The notes: a model not told the origin generated them from the sequence alone. A stretch of DNA of 64,000 bases from Leptasterias polaris (GCA_037783415.1 JAZGTN010000011.1:1426001-1490000); one strand, 5' to 3'; shown: positions 34,801 through 46,371, counted from the first letter of the stretch. Numbers and translations: made by a program.

Positions 34801-37800
34801 CCCTGTTGCAGGTACGGCAGGGGAAACCGTTGCTTGAGGTGGTACCAGTGTTGGCTTTTCTCCTTGCCCTCCTTTCTCTAAGTTGTCTAGTTCGGTTTGC
34901 CTCAAATGTCTTGATGCCCTCATGACACGTGTGGCGCCAGTCGCCTCGCTCCTGGGCTATCACCTCCCAATCATGGTTGTCAATATTGCACGCCTTGAGG
35001 TTTTGCTTGAGTGTGTCTTTATATCTCAAGCGGGGTCTACCATGAGCTCTCTTTCCACACTTAAGCTGGCCATACACAACTGCCTTGGGGATTCTAGTGT
35101 CAACCATCCTCACAACATGTCCCATCCAGCGAAGCTGAGACTTTAGGACCTGACTTTCCACACTAGTTGTGTTGCAGCGTTCCAGGACTTGGGTGTTAGT
35201 GACCTTGTCTTGCCACTTGATGTTGCAGATGGAGCGGAGACATCGCTGATGGAACTGCTCTAATTTTCTGATGTGTCGTCGGTAAGTAGTCCACGTCTCA
35301 CAGCCATAAAGAAGGGAGGTAAGGACGACGGTCTTGTATACCGCAATCTTGGTTGCTAGCTTCACACCGTGCTCAGCCCAGAGACGATGACGGAGTCTTC
35401 CAAATGAGCAGCTGGCCTTAGAGATCCGCTGAGTGATTTCTTCGTCAAGGGATACTGTGTTTGAGAGGACACTGCCAAGGTAGCAAAACTTCTCTACCGA
35501 TTTGAGAGGGTTGTTGTTGATAGTCACAACTGGGTGATAGTGGTTTTTGCCAGGAGCAGGCTGGTACATCACCTCGGTCTTTTTTATGCTGATTGTGAGT
35601 CCGAATCTGCTAGATGCACGAGAGAACATGTCTGTGATGAGTTGTATGTCTTCAAGCGTATGGGCCACTAGTGCACAATCATCTGCAAAAAGCATGTCCT
35701 TTATCAGCATCTCCAGCACCTTAGTGCGAGCCTGTAGTCGTCTAAGGTTGAATAACCCTCCATCAGATCTGAACTGTATGTACACTCCTTTGTCCGTGTT
35801 ATGGAATGCCTCGAACAACATGAGTGAAAACACAATAGAGAAGAGGGTATAGGGGCAAGGACACAACCTTGCTTGGTTCCATTTGTGACGGGGAACGGGT
35901 CAGATGACTCTCCACACTCCTGCACTCTAGCCAGCATCCCTTCATGGAAGGATCGAATAAGAGAGACAAACTTGTCAGGACATCCAAGCTTGAGTAGAAT
36001 TTTCCATAGGCCATCACGGTTCACAGTGTCGAACGCCTTTGTAGGTCCACAAATACCATGTATAGGTCTTGATTTTGCTCCTGACATTTCTCTTGTATTT
36101 GTCTGACAGCAAATATCATGTCTGTGGTGCCTCTGCCTGGTCTGAACCCACACTGTGATTCGGGGTAGATGGTGCCTACCAGTTGCTCTGTCATTCTGTT
36201 GAGTATGACACGTGCCAGGATCTTTCCAGCAATCGAGAGAAGGGAGATGCCCCGATGGTTGTCGCAGCAAGTGCGGTCACCCTTGCGTTTATAAAGATGT
36301 ACTATTGATGCGTCTTTGAAATCCTGGGGGACTGAGCCCTGTTTCCAGATAAGACTGAACAGATGAGTAAGTTTCCTCTTCATGTAATCACCTCCATGTT
36401 TGTATATCTCGGCAGGGATACCATCAGCCCCAGGGGACTTGCCTGATGAAGTCTGTTTGATGGCCTTGCAGACCTCATGCGATGAAGGGGGCATGTCAAG
36501 GTCGTTGAGGATCTCTCTCTGAGGTATAGCATCCAGTGCATCTACCGACATTGATGATGGCCAGTTTAGGAGGCAATTGAAGTGCTCGGCCCAGCGAGTG
36601 AGAATTTCTCCTTTGTCTGTGAACAGCTTCTCACCATCGATGGAGCGGACACGGGAGCGCTACCACAGGACTTGGGGCCATACACAGCTCTGAGACCCTC
36701 ATGGAGTAGCTTTGAGTTGTGTGTGTCTGCTGCTTCCTGTAACTCTTGGGCTTTATTCTCCCACCATGATTCTTTCATCTGTCTGAGTTTGGTTTGAACC
36801 ACATGCTTGGCTTGAATGTACTGTGACTTGCATGTGGCTGATGATTTGTTGGCGACGTAGCTACTGTGTGAGGAGTACATCCTCTGTAGAAGCACAGATA
36901 TCTCCTGGTCATTTTCATCAAACCAGTCCTGGTTTTTCCGCTGTACAAATCCCAAGACGTCTGCGCTGGCAGAGAAAGTAGCGTCACGGAGTTCCTGCCA
37001 CACCGCCTCAATGTCTGTATTGTCTGCATCCCATGCTGACTACTGGAGTCGGTCCTTCAGTTTCTGATGGAGTAGGTCTTGTGTGGATGGATCTTTGATG
37101 CCGGCCAAATTCAGTTTCCTTGGTGGCTTGTTCCTCCTGGTTTGTTTCTTTGGGACGATGTGGAGTGACATTTTGCATCTGACTAGCCTATGATCAGACC
37201 AGCACTGTGTTCGTCTGAAGGCACGAGTTATCTTGACATCACGAATATCTCTCCGCCTGACGATAACATAGTCGATGAGATGCCACTGCTTGGAGCGGGG
37301 ATGCATCCATGTTGTCTTATACTTGTTGGGTAGTTGGAAGATCGTGTTGGTGATGGTAAGGTCATGCTCACTGCACTTTGCCAGGAGAAGCCGACTCCAT
37401 GCTTTCCAATCGTTCCTGTCCATAGATCTTGATCACGTCCGACACGGGCATTAAAATCTCCCAGAATGATGAGCTTGTCCTTCTTAGGAGTGTCTTTAAT
37501 CGCTCTGTCCAGATCTTCATAAAAAGCCTCTTTGAACTCATCAGTGTGAGTCATGGTTGGAGCATAGGCGCTGATTATAGTGGCATGACCGTCCCTCGGA
37601 AGGCTGACTCGGATGGTCATCAGCCTGTCATTGATACCTTTGGGTAGCTTGTCCAGGCCCTGGGCTATGGAACTCCGAACGGCAAATCCGACTCCTCCGA
37701 TTCTGGGTTCTCCCTGGGGCTTGCCAATCCAGTAAAAGGTGTAGCCTGCACCCACCTCCTCCAAGTTGGACTCTCCAGATAGCCGTGTCTCGCTGAGGGC

Positions 37801-40800
37801 TGCAATGTCGATATTATACTGCCCCAACATCTTCCCAATGAGGGCTGTCCGGCGCTCTGGTCTATTGTCATTATCTAGCATGGTCCTTACGTTCCATGAT
37901 CCAAAGTTCAGTGAATGTTTTAATTTCTGTTTCTGTTTACGACCGCAGGAATGGATGGCCAGCCAGGCGCGGTCTCCTGGCAAGCTCAGATGGAGTAGGC
38001 GGTTTTTAGGGTCCCTTTTCAGTACCTGTCCTCATGTGAGGAGAGCATCGCTATCCCTAGAGAGGGCTGCTCTGTCACCCATGCAGGATACGAGTGCCGC
38101 ATCTACCCCAGTCTACGGCAAACGACCATCACACAGTCGCACACGGAGGTGGGCCAATTGTTAATTCGTTAAAACGAATTAACAATCGGCCCACCTCCAC
38201 GGTGCGACTGTGCGGCAGTGCCCGACCGTCGTTCCGGCGATATCCACATAGCCACTACCGAAGTCATCAATTCGGACACGGCCATACAGTACGTAGCATC
38301 ATGGAGATGGGCCAATTGTTAAATTGTTATAACGAATTACTAATTCGTTTAAACGGATTACTAATTCGTTAAAACGAATTAACAATCGGCCCACCTCCAC
38401 GGTGCGACTGAACGTCGAGTCCAAATTGATGATTTCGTATATGGCACGAACGCCGAAAAGTTCCATAACTCATCGTTGTTGTAGTCAACGGCTATCCGCA
38501 TCCGAAATCATCAATTCGCACTTATATGACTAGCCACCCTATTCTCGTAGCCACCGTCACTTATAAGTAAGGCTTTCGAGCAAAGGCGCACCGTATATAA
38601 ACGGATCATGATGCTATCATGGTATAACGTGATAGATCACCAACACTAACAAGCGAGGCGGATTTGGTTTGCAGAATACAAAGATAAGTGGCGAGGGCTA
38701 CATGTAAAGGTTCAGTTGTGAGATTCCGTGATTTTTGTAAAGAATATCGTTCGTCTGAACACTGAAGCTCCATTTGCTTGGCTAGGAGTAGGACTAGGAG
38801 TAGGACTAGGAGTAGGAGTGGGACTATAGAGTCCGTTTTCGCTGCCGGCCACACCGGTGGTGGCCAGGATCCTCAGTTCTGCGCCACCAACAGGCTGAAA
38901 AGGTCCAATGGAGCTGCTATGTATTCTGCAATCCAAATCCGCCTAGCTTGTTAGTGTTGGTGATCTATCACGTTATACCATGATAGCATCATGATCAGTT
39001 TATATACGGTGCGCCTTTCCTCGAAAGCCTTACTTATAAGTGACGGTGGCAGTACGAGAATAGGGTGAACCAGCAAACTGTGTAATGTACTCATTTTTGC
39101 ATTACTTGTACACACTATTTTGTAAGTCACTGCAAAGGGTATCTACGAAAGCCCAATCGTGCCACTGAAGTATATATTATCAGCGGGAACTAATTCGTTC
39201 ATAATTCGTTATTACTAATTCGTTCGCGCATGCTCATAAAGACATCTTTCGAGAAAGAGTCGTCAGTATAATAAAGATCAGTGGTCTTGAGGTATACAGT
39301 CGGGATGCGTCTTTATGAGCATGCGCACTCGCCACGTTATCCGATCAGCTTAGCGGCTGAATGACGTAGACACGATCTGCATTTAGTCGATCTAACAAAA
39401 CACGTCTTGATGGCCAATTGGCAAATCACAGAATGGTGATGTTCAATATATAAGCATGGAGGTAGAAATAAGGTATAGTAATTTTGTCTAACGATCGTTC
39501 CCGAAAAACGCAATCTTTACTGGCAAATTGCATTAATTTGGGCTTACAGCTGCGTCAATCGCTCCCATTGTTAACCCAGCTGAGTTGAATTTGGTTCAGT
39601 AATACACTTTTTAGATCTCAATGGAAGTAAAATTAACTCTAAAGATCTTATGGTTTATCTACGTAAAATAAATTGGTTCAGATAAATCACGTGAACTATA
39701 GTTTTTTTTGAAAATGCTCGATAACGGCCAAATTTGACGGTTTCTTTTAGGGATTGGTCTACTCTACTCCTCGAAGACCTCCAGAGAGTAGAGTCATGAC
39801 TTGTGTGGGTCTATTTTTGTACCCCAAAATAGCCCAACATATAAATAGCCGGTGTGGTGTTCTTGTATTCTTTGTAAAATCGTATGAATTGAACTCCGTA
39901 CAGTACTTTATTCCATGTGCTTATTTCCCATCATGCACTTGGTGATCAATGGTGATGCAAATAGTATTGGACACTACAGCCGGTGTGTTCCTACATACCT
40001 ATGTTATGCAAATGGCAATAAAATACATAGGGGAAAAATTTTCCCCCCACTTTTAAAAGTGTTCCGCCGCATAGTTAAGTGAGTATTATTATGTGTTTCA
40101 ATAAATGCATGTGGTGCGTCAACAATTAAATATGCTTTGTTTGTTGTGTCATTTCAAATGAGTCAAGATTAAAGGCCCTGTACACTATTGGTAAGATCGA
40201 AAAACACAAATGTTCACAGATTCACACATAACTTACATGATTTAAAGTAATTAATGGTAGAAAGGGTTCCTTAAAATATTTCTGCCTAAAATGCTATCGT
40301 TTCTGAGAAATGAGTAAAACAATAGTTTTTATCACGCGTGATAATAAACTCGATGTTTGAAAAACAGAAAACACATAAGGTCTCTTTTCACTTTTTTCTC
40401 GTGACCTCGATGACCAATTGAGCTCAAACTTTCACAGGTTTGTTTGTTCATGCATAATTATGTTGAATCACACAAAATGTGGACACTGATTTTGAGCTGT
40501 TACCAAAAGTAATCAATGCCTCTTTAAGGTGTGTCAAATATGTAGAGTTTTTACATTGGGTGTTTCATTCTGGAGTCAAATGAGTAAATGTAAAGTGAGT
40601 CACTTTACTCACATTAAGGCCAGTAAACAACACAGTTAAACGTTTCGAGGCTTGTCATATTGGAGTCAAATTTACTAATTCTTTTGCATATTTTTACTCA
40701 CAGTTCCTTTTGTGTGAAGAAGAGAATTCGTTGTGGCGAAATGTCGGCTCGAAATGTCTCATACATAGTTATCATGCGCACCCGTTCACAATGAACTGTT

Positions 40801-41045
40801 GTTCTAAATGTTATGTTTGTTGAAGAAGGGGCTTATTTAGGCCTAGGCAATATTAAAATTTACGAACTCGAGCAACTTGTGTAGAAATCGAAACTTTTTT
40901 AAAAGCCTGTAGGCCTATTATAAGGAATATATAGCAAAGATATCAATCAGACAATCTTGACAGCATATGAAAACTAGATCTTACCAATTACGAAGTATGC
41001 AGTGGCCAGTAAAACTGCGGTTAACGGAGAAATAAGCTGCGACAT
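31810..41045 (-). CDS. Small secreted Cys-containing protein, paralogue 2
   Basis: Exons are 33451-33242, 32717-32556 and 32090-31810 (210 + 162 + 281 nt), nearly identical to paralogue 1. A proposed signal-peptide exon at 41045-40985 (61 nt, phase 1) lies 7.5 kb upstream. Together they give 238 codons with stop. Exon 2 keeps A-C-V-C-Y-V-G-Q, P-C-E-C-T-E and D-C-I-S-G; exon 3 keeps S-G-M-R-I-P-P; exon 4 keeps the single L-E-C and ends S-Y-F-Q-Q. Exon 3 must start at the AAG at 32718-32719, because the upstream AAG leads to a TAA at 32719-32721. The large intron 1 contains a minisatellite, a near-complete LINE and a foldback element. The family is unrecognised. Exons 2-4 are well supported; linkage to exon 1 is inferred from phase, strand and distance. 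Confidence 0.52.
33480..34400. repeat. Degenerate minisatellite of about 22 bp
   Basis: Units such as 'gggaacgaaagcatatttcg' recur dozens of times with many changes. The minus strand stays open over long stretches and reads as R-S-P-E-I-C-F-like repeats, which is a by-product. It lies in intron 1 of paralogue 2. Confidence 0.85.
34562..38130 (-). mobile_element. Near-complete LINE with endonuclease, RT and zinc knuckle, frameshifted
   Basis: Minus-strand reading shows, in order: an APE-type endonuclease (S-W-N-V-R-T-M, L-S-E-T-R-L, G-D-F-N-A-R-V-G, then S-D-H-R-L-V near 37190), a linker (37003-36566), and a reverse transcriptase. The RT has S-G-K-S-P-G-A-D-G-I-P-A-E near 36430, G-F-R-P-G-R-G-T near 36145 and F-A-D-D at about 35685. 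A thumb follows (L-L-Y-G-C-E-T-W), then a C-terminal C-x2-C...H-x3-H finger (C-R-T-C-N-R-V-C, S-H-E-K-T-H) and a stop at 34751. At least four frame changes separate the segments (37983-37228, 37423-37040, 37003-36566, 36551-36021, 36270-35704, 35866-34751), so it is inactive. The order fits RTE/I-like LINEs; the exact clade is not certain. A 3' UTR runs to about 34562. Confidence 0.9.
38134..38410. repeat. Nested inverted repeats with 'taattcgttaaaacgaatta' centres
   Basis: 38134-38210 is an imperfect palindrome of about 38-bp arms (cagtcgcac..ggaggtgggcc..attgttaattcg and its complement). 38300-38410 repeats the same right arm, with a diverged left arm and an expanded AT centre. The spacer between them has 'gtcatcaattcgg' words that also recur near 38505. 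Confidence 0.8.
38535..39067. mobile_element. Foldback element with about 145-bp inverted arms and GC-rich core
   Basis: The left arm 38535-38679 (starts caccctattctcgta) and the right arm 38921-39067 (ends cgagaatagggtg) are nearly identical inverted copies. They share 'accgtcacttataagtaagg', 'tatcatggtataacgtgata' and 'accaacactaacaag'. The 240-bp core is GC-rich and includes a (ctaggagtagga)n microsatellite. It contains a minus-strand open stretch (V-G-G-A-E-L-R-I-L-A-T-T-G-V-A-G, then Pro/Thr/Ser repeats) flanked by AG and GT. It could be a captured host exon, but the source is unknown. Confidence 0.8.
39226..39326. repeat. 18-bp inverted repeat with 65-nt spacer
   Basis: The arms 'gcgcatgctcataaagac' (39226-39243) and its exact complement (39309-39326) flank a 65-nt spacer. 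It is probably a small MITE. The surrounding 39330-40170 holds no gene. Confidence 0.75.
40170..40527 (+). mobile_element. MITE-A copy 1
   Basis: About 358 bp from 'aaaggccctgtacactattg' to a 'cctcttta' end. The interior is close to the copies at 41329-41687 and 53281-53643. The ends are short inverted-repeat-like (aaagg...ctttaa). It has no coding capacity. Confidence 0.8.
40985..41045 (-). CDS. Signal-peptide exon proposed for paralogue 2
   Basis: ATG at 41045 opens M-S-Q-L-I-S-P-L-T-A-V-L-L-A-T-A-Y, a good signal peptide. A GTAAGA donor in phase 1 follows. It has the same length (61 nt), phase and role as exon 1 of paralogue 1 but no sequence similarity to it. It could instead start an unrelated gene. 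Confidence 0.5.
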
Positions 41046-41328
41046 TGTATCGATAGGCTACTTTACCGTCAGTTGCGATCTACGATTTTGCAAAGAGCAA
41101 AAACAGCAAATCACGAGGGTTGATGTTTACCAGTTGTGATGCACGACAGTTAATAGACATCAGCCACTCGTCGCGTCAGAATGCTCGCGTTTTTCATTAA
41201 AACCAAGGACGAAATCAGTATCCTTCCATTTGAAATTTATGTATTCAAAAAAAGAGGAAAGAAAGAAAAAACCTTTGCGTAACGAAAGTGGGCCACGGCT
41301 GGAATCGATTTTTCCCTTCGGAGAAAAA

Positions 41329-41687
41329 AAGCCCTGTACACTATTGGTAAGATCGAAAAACACAAATGTTCACAGATTCACACATAATTTACATGATTTA
41401 AAGTAAGTAATGGTAGAAAGGGTTCCTTAAAATATTTCTGCCTAAAATGCTATCGTTTCTGAGAAATGAGTAAAACAATAGTTTTTATCGCGCGCGATAA
41501 TAAACTCGATGTTTGAAAAACAGAAAACACATAAGGTCTCTTTTCACTATTTTCTCGTGACCTCGATGACCAATTGAGCTCAAATTTTCACAGGTTTGTT
41601 ATTTCATGTATGTGGTTGATTACACAAAACATGAACACAGTCTGTGATTATTTTGTCAGCTCTACCAATCCTGTATAATACCTTTAA
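41329..41687 (+). mobile_element. MITE-A copy 2
   Basis: Nearly identical over most of its length to the reversed copy at 53281-53643, including 'tatcgcgcgcgataataaac' (diverged by one base there) and the 'aatcctgtataatacctttaa' type end. This suggests recent activity of the family. It lies about 280 bp upstream of the proposed paralogue 2 start. Confidence 0.85.
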
Positions 41688-43192
41688 AAGGAAGTTCTTT
41701 GTTTACGAGTAAGAACAGCTTGACATTATGCAAATAACCTTCTTAATCTTATGACCATTTTTATGTCCAATCAATGTTGTCAAGTTAAATTTACGTTGAC
41801 TGTCATGAATATAAAAAAATATAAAAATCAAACATTCGTGGTTTCATGTGGCATTGGGGTCAATAGCATGGTGGACGGTTTTTCGACAGATTAAAATACT
41901 GTTCAAGTTGTATCTGGACAGTTTCTAAATGGTAACATAATATAATAGTAATCATAATTGCAAATTACTGGGATATGTATGGCCTAACTTGAAATTAATG
42001 CGTTATCTAAACATGTGTCACAAGCTCGCTAAATAGGGACTATTTTGAATTTTTGGATCCACAAGGTGTTTCAGCCAAATCTGCATCGAACACTCTCTGG
42101 CAACACCAGAGGACCTACTTTAAATTTGTAATACAAGTTTCTGTAGGCCCTACCGTGTGTGGCTGCTGCCGTTACTATGGCAACGGATTGAGTATAATCC
42201 CCATCTGAATTCACTCCAACGGCTGTGCGACGTGCGCAGGTTTGGTATAAGTCTTCATCTACAAGGTTACATTAAATTCCAAGCAAACACTAGCTTTGTG
42301 TTGGAGCTTATCTCCAGTACAGTAGGCCCAAACAATGTGGAAAATTCAGAAAGCAAAAATCCCGTTCCGAGCTACTGTACTGCTAGGCCTAATTAGGCAT
42401 CAGTCCGGGATTATCAAGTTTTTCACACGATCATTGAGTTAACCATAGAGCGGTGTGAGGGTGTATACGAATTTGTTTTCACTTTTGTGTACGCATGTAC
42501 GCTACCGTTTTTGTTCCTCTCTTATTTGTATGTAGGCCTATACATGTAGGCCCTACATTTATATTCTTCGTTTTCTTAGTATTATTTCGTCTTAGTTTTA
42601 GGCACATGATCACTATGCGCGGTACAGTCATTTGACCAGTTCAGGATCATTGACCAGTTCGGGATCACTTCAACTTTGCAATAACCAAATAATTATATTA
42701 CTTTTCACATTACCAATTTCTGTTGATACGTGTGAAGAATAACGCCCATTAAACCAACAAACCCAAAATAAGGTGCCAAACATCATCGGCAAATAAATTA
42801 TGGCAATTTTCCTGAAGTTTGTCTGCGATATTGATCATTATTTTGTTTAAAAAATTTGGTTGAAAAACGCTGTTAAAACTTCTCACCGTTAGAATTTAAA
42901 CGCCAAGGCGAAAAACATTTATGTAAAATGCTAAGAATGTGTAAAAGGTACTTCACGTAAATACTGAGCAGTTTTTTGTTTTTTTTGAGAAAAAAACTTT
43001 GAGGGGGTCAATGTTGCTTTTCTAGGTGCGCTTCAAACGACTGTATTCTAGCGTCTATATAATTAAAATCGGTGCCAAGTTCCACCCCGCGGCGCTGCGA
43101 GATCCGACCGTCCGCTTGCGCACGGTGACCTCGCCCCCTCGAGGACGAGGTTGCGCTGGGCTGCCATCTTTTTTATTGGGTCGCCATCTTTT
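41688..43192. other. Intergenic, no gene recognised
   Basis: AT-rich sequence with the X-box candidate at 42171. A plus-strand open frame at 42157-42396 lacks a homologue I can name. Around 43080-43150 a GC-rich patch precedes the tandem duplication. Confidence 0.4.
42171..42184. promoter_or_regulatory. Candidate RFX-type X-box (second copy)
   Basis: The same 'gttactatggcaac' as at 22359-22372, inside a shared 17-mer. It lies about 1.1 kb upstream of the proposed start of paralogue 2. It could equally be a remnant of a shared repeat. Confidence 0.3.
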
Positions 43193-43920
43193 TTTTCTCA
43201 CGTGTGATAACTTCTCACGAGTGATTGGTCCGTTATTTCCTCGGTCTTGGGTGTTCGCCGTAATTTCCCAGCTCTCTCGACAAGATTGGGTTAATGTTGT
43301 TTGTCTTCAGAAGATATTTGTTGCACGTTTTGTGGGTTTAAATGGTATTAAATAATTTATCAATAAATATCTACTGCATTTTGTGTCACCAAAAGTCCAC
43401 GGTTTTAACGACCCGTGAGTCTTTTCAGTGAACAATCAGAAGTAGGGCTGCATGACTAAGGTAATTTCTCAAGGATGCATGCAATAAACAATTTGCATGT
43501 TGGGATAACTGGTGCCCTCATTTTCCATCGAACAACGCTTTAGAAAGAGAGTGTGTACCACCGACGATTTTCTCACGTGTGATTATTTCTCACATTTGAT
43601 TGGTCCGTTATTACCTCGGTCTTGGGTGTTCGCCACAATTTCCCAGCTCTCTCGAAAAGATTGTTTTAATATGTTGTTTGTCTTCAGAAGATATTTGTTG
43701 CAAGTTTTGTGAGTTAAATGGTATTAAATAATTTATCAATTAATATCTACTGCATTTTGTGTCACCGAAAGTCCACGGTTTTAACGACCCATGAGTCTTT
43801 TCAGTGAACAATCAGAAGTAGCGCTGCATGACTAACGTAATTTCTCAAGGATGCACGCAATAAACAATTTGCATGTTGGGATAACTGGTGCCCTTATTTT
43901 CGATCGAACAACGCTATGTT
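43193..43920. repeat. Tandem duplication of about 375 bp
   Basis: The unit starting 'ttctcacgtgtgat' (43195) repeats from 43570 with few differences, through 'acggttttaacgaccc' and 'caacgct'. The open frames in it are repeated too and are not convincing genes. Confidence 0.9.
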
Positions 43921-45683
43921 TCTACCCGCGATTGTGGTCGGCCCTTGCATGTTTCATACCCGTCAGGCATGTTTGTTTTGTTTTGTTTTTTTTGCGCCGG
44001 GGTTAGTCTGTAGCGGAGCTTGCGTGAGGGTTTGTGGGTGTTGATTTTCGGGAAAATTTTGCATATTCAAAACATAAATTGGGGGTTTTGCCAGTCTTAA
44101 AATTTGCGTTCGCTATTGCATTTGTGCATTCTGGGAAGTTTCGCTTGCCGGACACCGCTTACTGGGTTGGCACTGGTGTTCCAATGTCTCCCCGCGCCTA
44201 TTATACTAATATAGCGAGATGACTGATTTAAAATGCAGCTCAAGGGGGGGGGGGGGGGGGGGGGGGGGGGTGGGGGGGGAGGGGGTAATGCTAATTTCTA
44301 CAGATACTGCATATTTTCTGTTAATGATGCTTTGTCTTCTTCCATCTCATTTCATTTTATTGGGCAGATGTGACCTCCTATGTCCCCTTTATAAATTTTC
44401 CTTATAGGCCCTACTTCTTTCATAAATTGACTGCTTACGTTAGGCCTACTCATTGACTGAATAACAACATAATATTCACAAAGACAAGCATTGTCGAATA
44501 TTAGTCGTTACCTGCATTTAGTGGTATGTAGGCCTAAATACAACCAATAATTTCCGAGCAATAAAGAAATAAAGAAACAAGGCATAAAGAAAGCAAGAAA
44601 TAACGACACAATGAAAGGGAAAATGGACAAAAATAAAGCCTCCTCCAAACAAGCATATCAATCAAGAAATCAAAGAGAGACAGAAAGGAACGAAAAAAGG
44701 AAAACGAAAACACACAAATCATTTTTATTTTATTTTCGTTTCCTATTTAAATCTTTAGACGTACGATGAATAAAATTTGAACAACAGGATCTGTCAAGAC
44801 AAAAACAAGTTTACAAAACTGTCATCAACAAAATGTGCAAAATCACACCCCTGTAACACTTAACATTATTATTGTATTATCAACCATTTACAAAATCTAG
44901 AACAACGAAATACGGAAACAAACGCATGCCGAAATAATTTTAAAAACACAGAAATAGTGACATAGAAACATCGAAATCAACTGTAACATAGTGACATAAA
45001 AACATTACAAAATAAACGTCAATAGATATCAAGAAACATATCAGAGATAAATAATAGGCCCCCTGCAACTAAGGAAATAACGAAACTAACACATAAACAA
45101 AATAAACAAATAAAAAGACAAACAGACCACTGAGTCAGAAAAACACATAATAGGCCTAATTACAGAAACAATGAAATAGAATACTGAGAAAATACATAGT
45201 TCACCACCGGCAAACACGGATATTCAGAAAGAGAAAATATAGAAACAAAGACACATTTAAGAAATAAAGAGATAGAGACACAAAGAAATCCAGAAATAAA
45301 GAAAAAAGGAAATCAAGTATTATACATGAATTCAAACATTTGACAAATTTTAGGAGCACAGAAGCAAATATTTCATGGATTACTCAGGCCTTTGTTGGAT
45401 ATTCAAAAAGTCTTGATTATCTAAAAACCTACATATCATGCCAAGCATGCATCATTGCATTTTTATATCCTTCCCAAATATTAAAACACACCCCAACTTA
45501 TGCTTCGTAGTCGAGAAAAGGGGGCGAAAAGGGTGAGGGATGGCGACACTTCGCCTTCGACCGCACTCAACACCTTTTGCATGCTCAACATTTTATCATT
45601 AGGACATGACTACATTGCGTACAGATTTTAAATATCTTTACCAAACCAATTCTGAAAGTTATAAACTCTGATATCCTCTCCAA
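43921..45683. other. Intergenic, low complexity
   Basis: A poly-G tract with few interruptions spans about 44244-44286. Positions 44540-45320 are A-rich with loose 'gaaacaaagaaat' repetition. No gene recognised. Confidence 0.5.
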
Positions 45684-45906
45684 TAGACCCTTCCCATGAA
45701 ATATGCTAATTACATTCACGCATGCGTACAGACCCTGCTGGTTGGCAAACGCCATAGAGTTGTGCACTAAGTAGACGCACAAGCGCGTCTGCGTCACGCC
45801 ACCATCAGCCCCACACAAAAAGGGGCAATGTTCCATCATTTTGCCAACCAGCAGTGTAAGTGCGCACGCGTGAAGTGCAATTTAAATATTTCATGGGAAG
45901 GGTCTA
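45684..45906. mobile_element. MITE with about 70-bp inverted arms, TA-flanked
   Basis: The left arm starts 'tagacccttcccatgaaat' and the right arm ends with its complement at 45906. The inner arm text 'ctgctggttggcaaa' is mirrored by 'ttgccaaccagcag'. It is followed directly by a C homopolymer of about 22 bp. Confidence 0.85.
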
Positions 45907-45977
45907 TTACCCCCCCCCCCCCCCCCCCCCCACCCCATGCACCGTGGTCGCATTTTATGTGCAAGAATCGCGCCCAC

Positions 45978-46013
45978 CTAGCGGGTGCCGCGCGAAGCGC
46001 GGCATCCCGCTAG
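45978..46013. repeat. GC-rich hairpin
   Basis: The arms 'ctagcgggtgccgcg' and 'cgcggcatcccgctag' pair with a single bulge around a short loop. The motif resembles GC-rich palindromes dispersed in several animal genomes (recalled, not checked). No terminator role is implied. Confidence 0.8.
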
Positions 46014-46371
46014 TTACAATTAAATTCAACGTTTGACGGTGACCGTTGTTGACGGCCGAAAACCGACTATTTGAAATTTTGGCTTACTACTAATAAGTGG
46101 GCACTAAATTTGGTGCTAGCCTGTCCGCAGTATCTACCATGTGTCGGAGTCGGACGCTGGTTGTTTACGCTCTTGGGTCTAGACAGTCTTATGTCGGATG
46201 GGAAAAGTCCAATTTTCTCAAATTTCTGATTATTTTCGATAATGTTGTCTCAATTAACAAGATTTTCACGGCTATGTAGCTGTGTAGCTTTTCGAAAAAT
46301 TCAAGAACCGAAGATATTGCGCAAAGTAAGTAGGCTTACCTCTCATCCATGGATGATGGAGACCCTCCATC

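Noticed and set aside
34751..37983. Host endonuclease/reverse transcriptase gene
   Set aside because: Domain order and the C-terminal finger are those of a LINE, and several frameshifts interrupt it.
44244..44286. Poly-G/C tracts (here and near 9450, 28673, 34490, 45911, 48017, 60228) as G-quadruplex regulatory sites
   Set aside because: They are simple homopolymers next to repeats, and their lengths may be sequencing artefacts.
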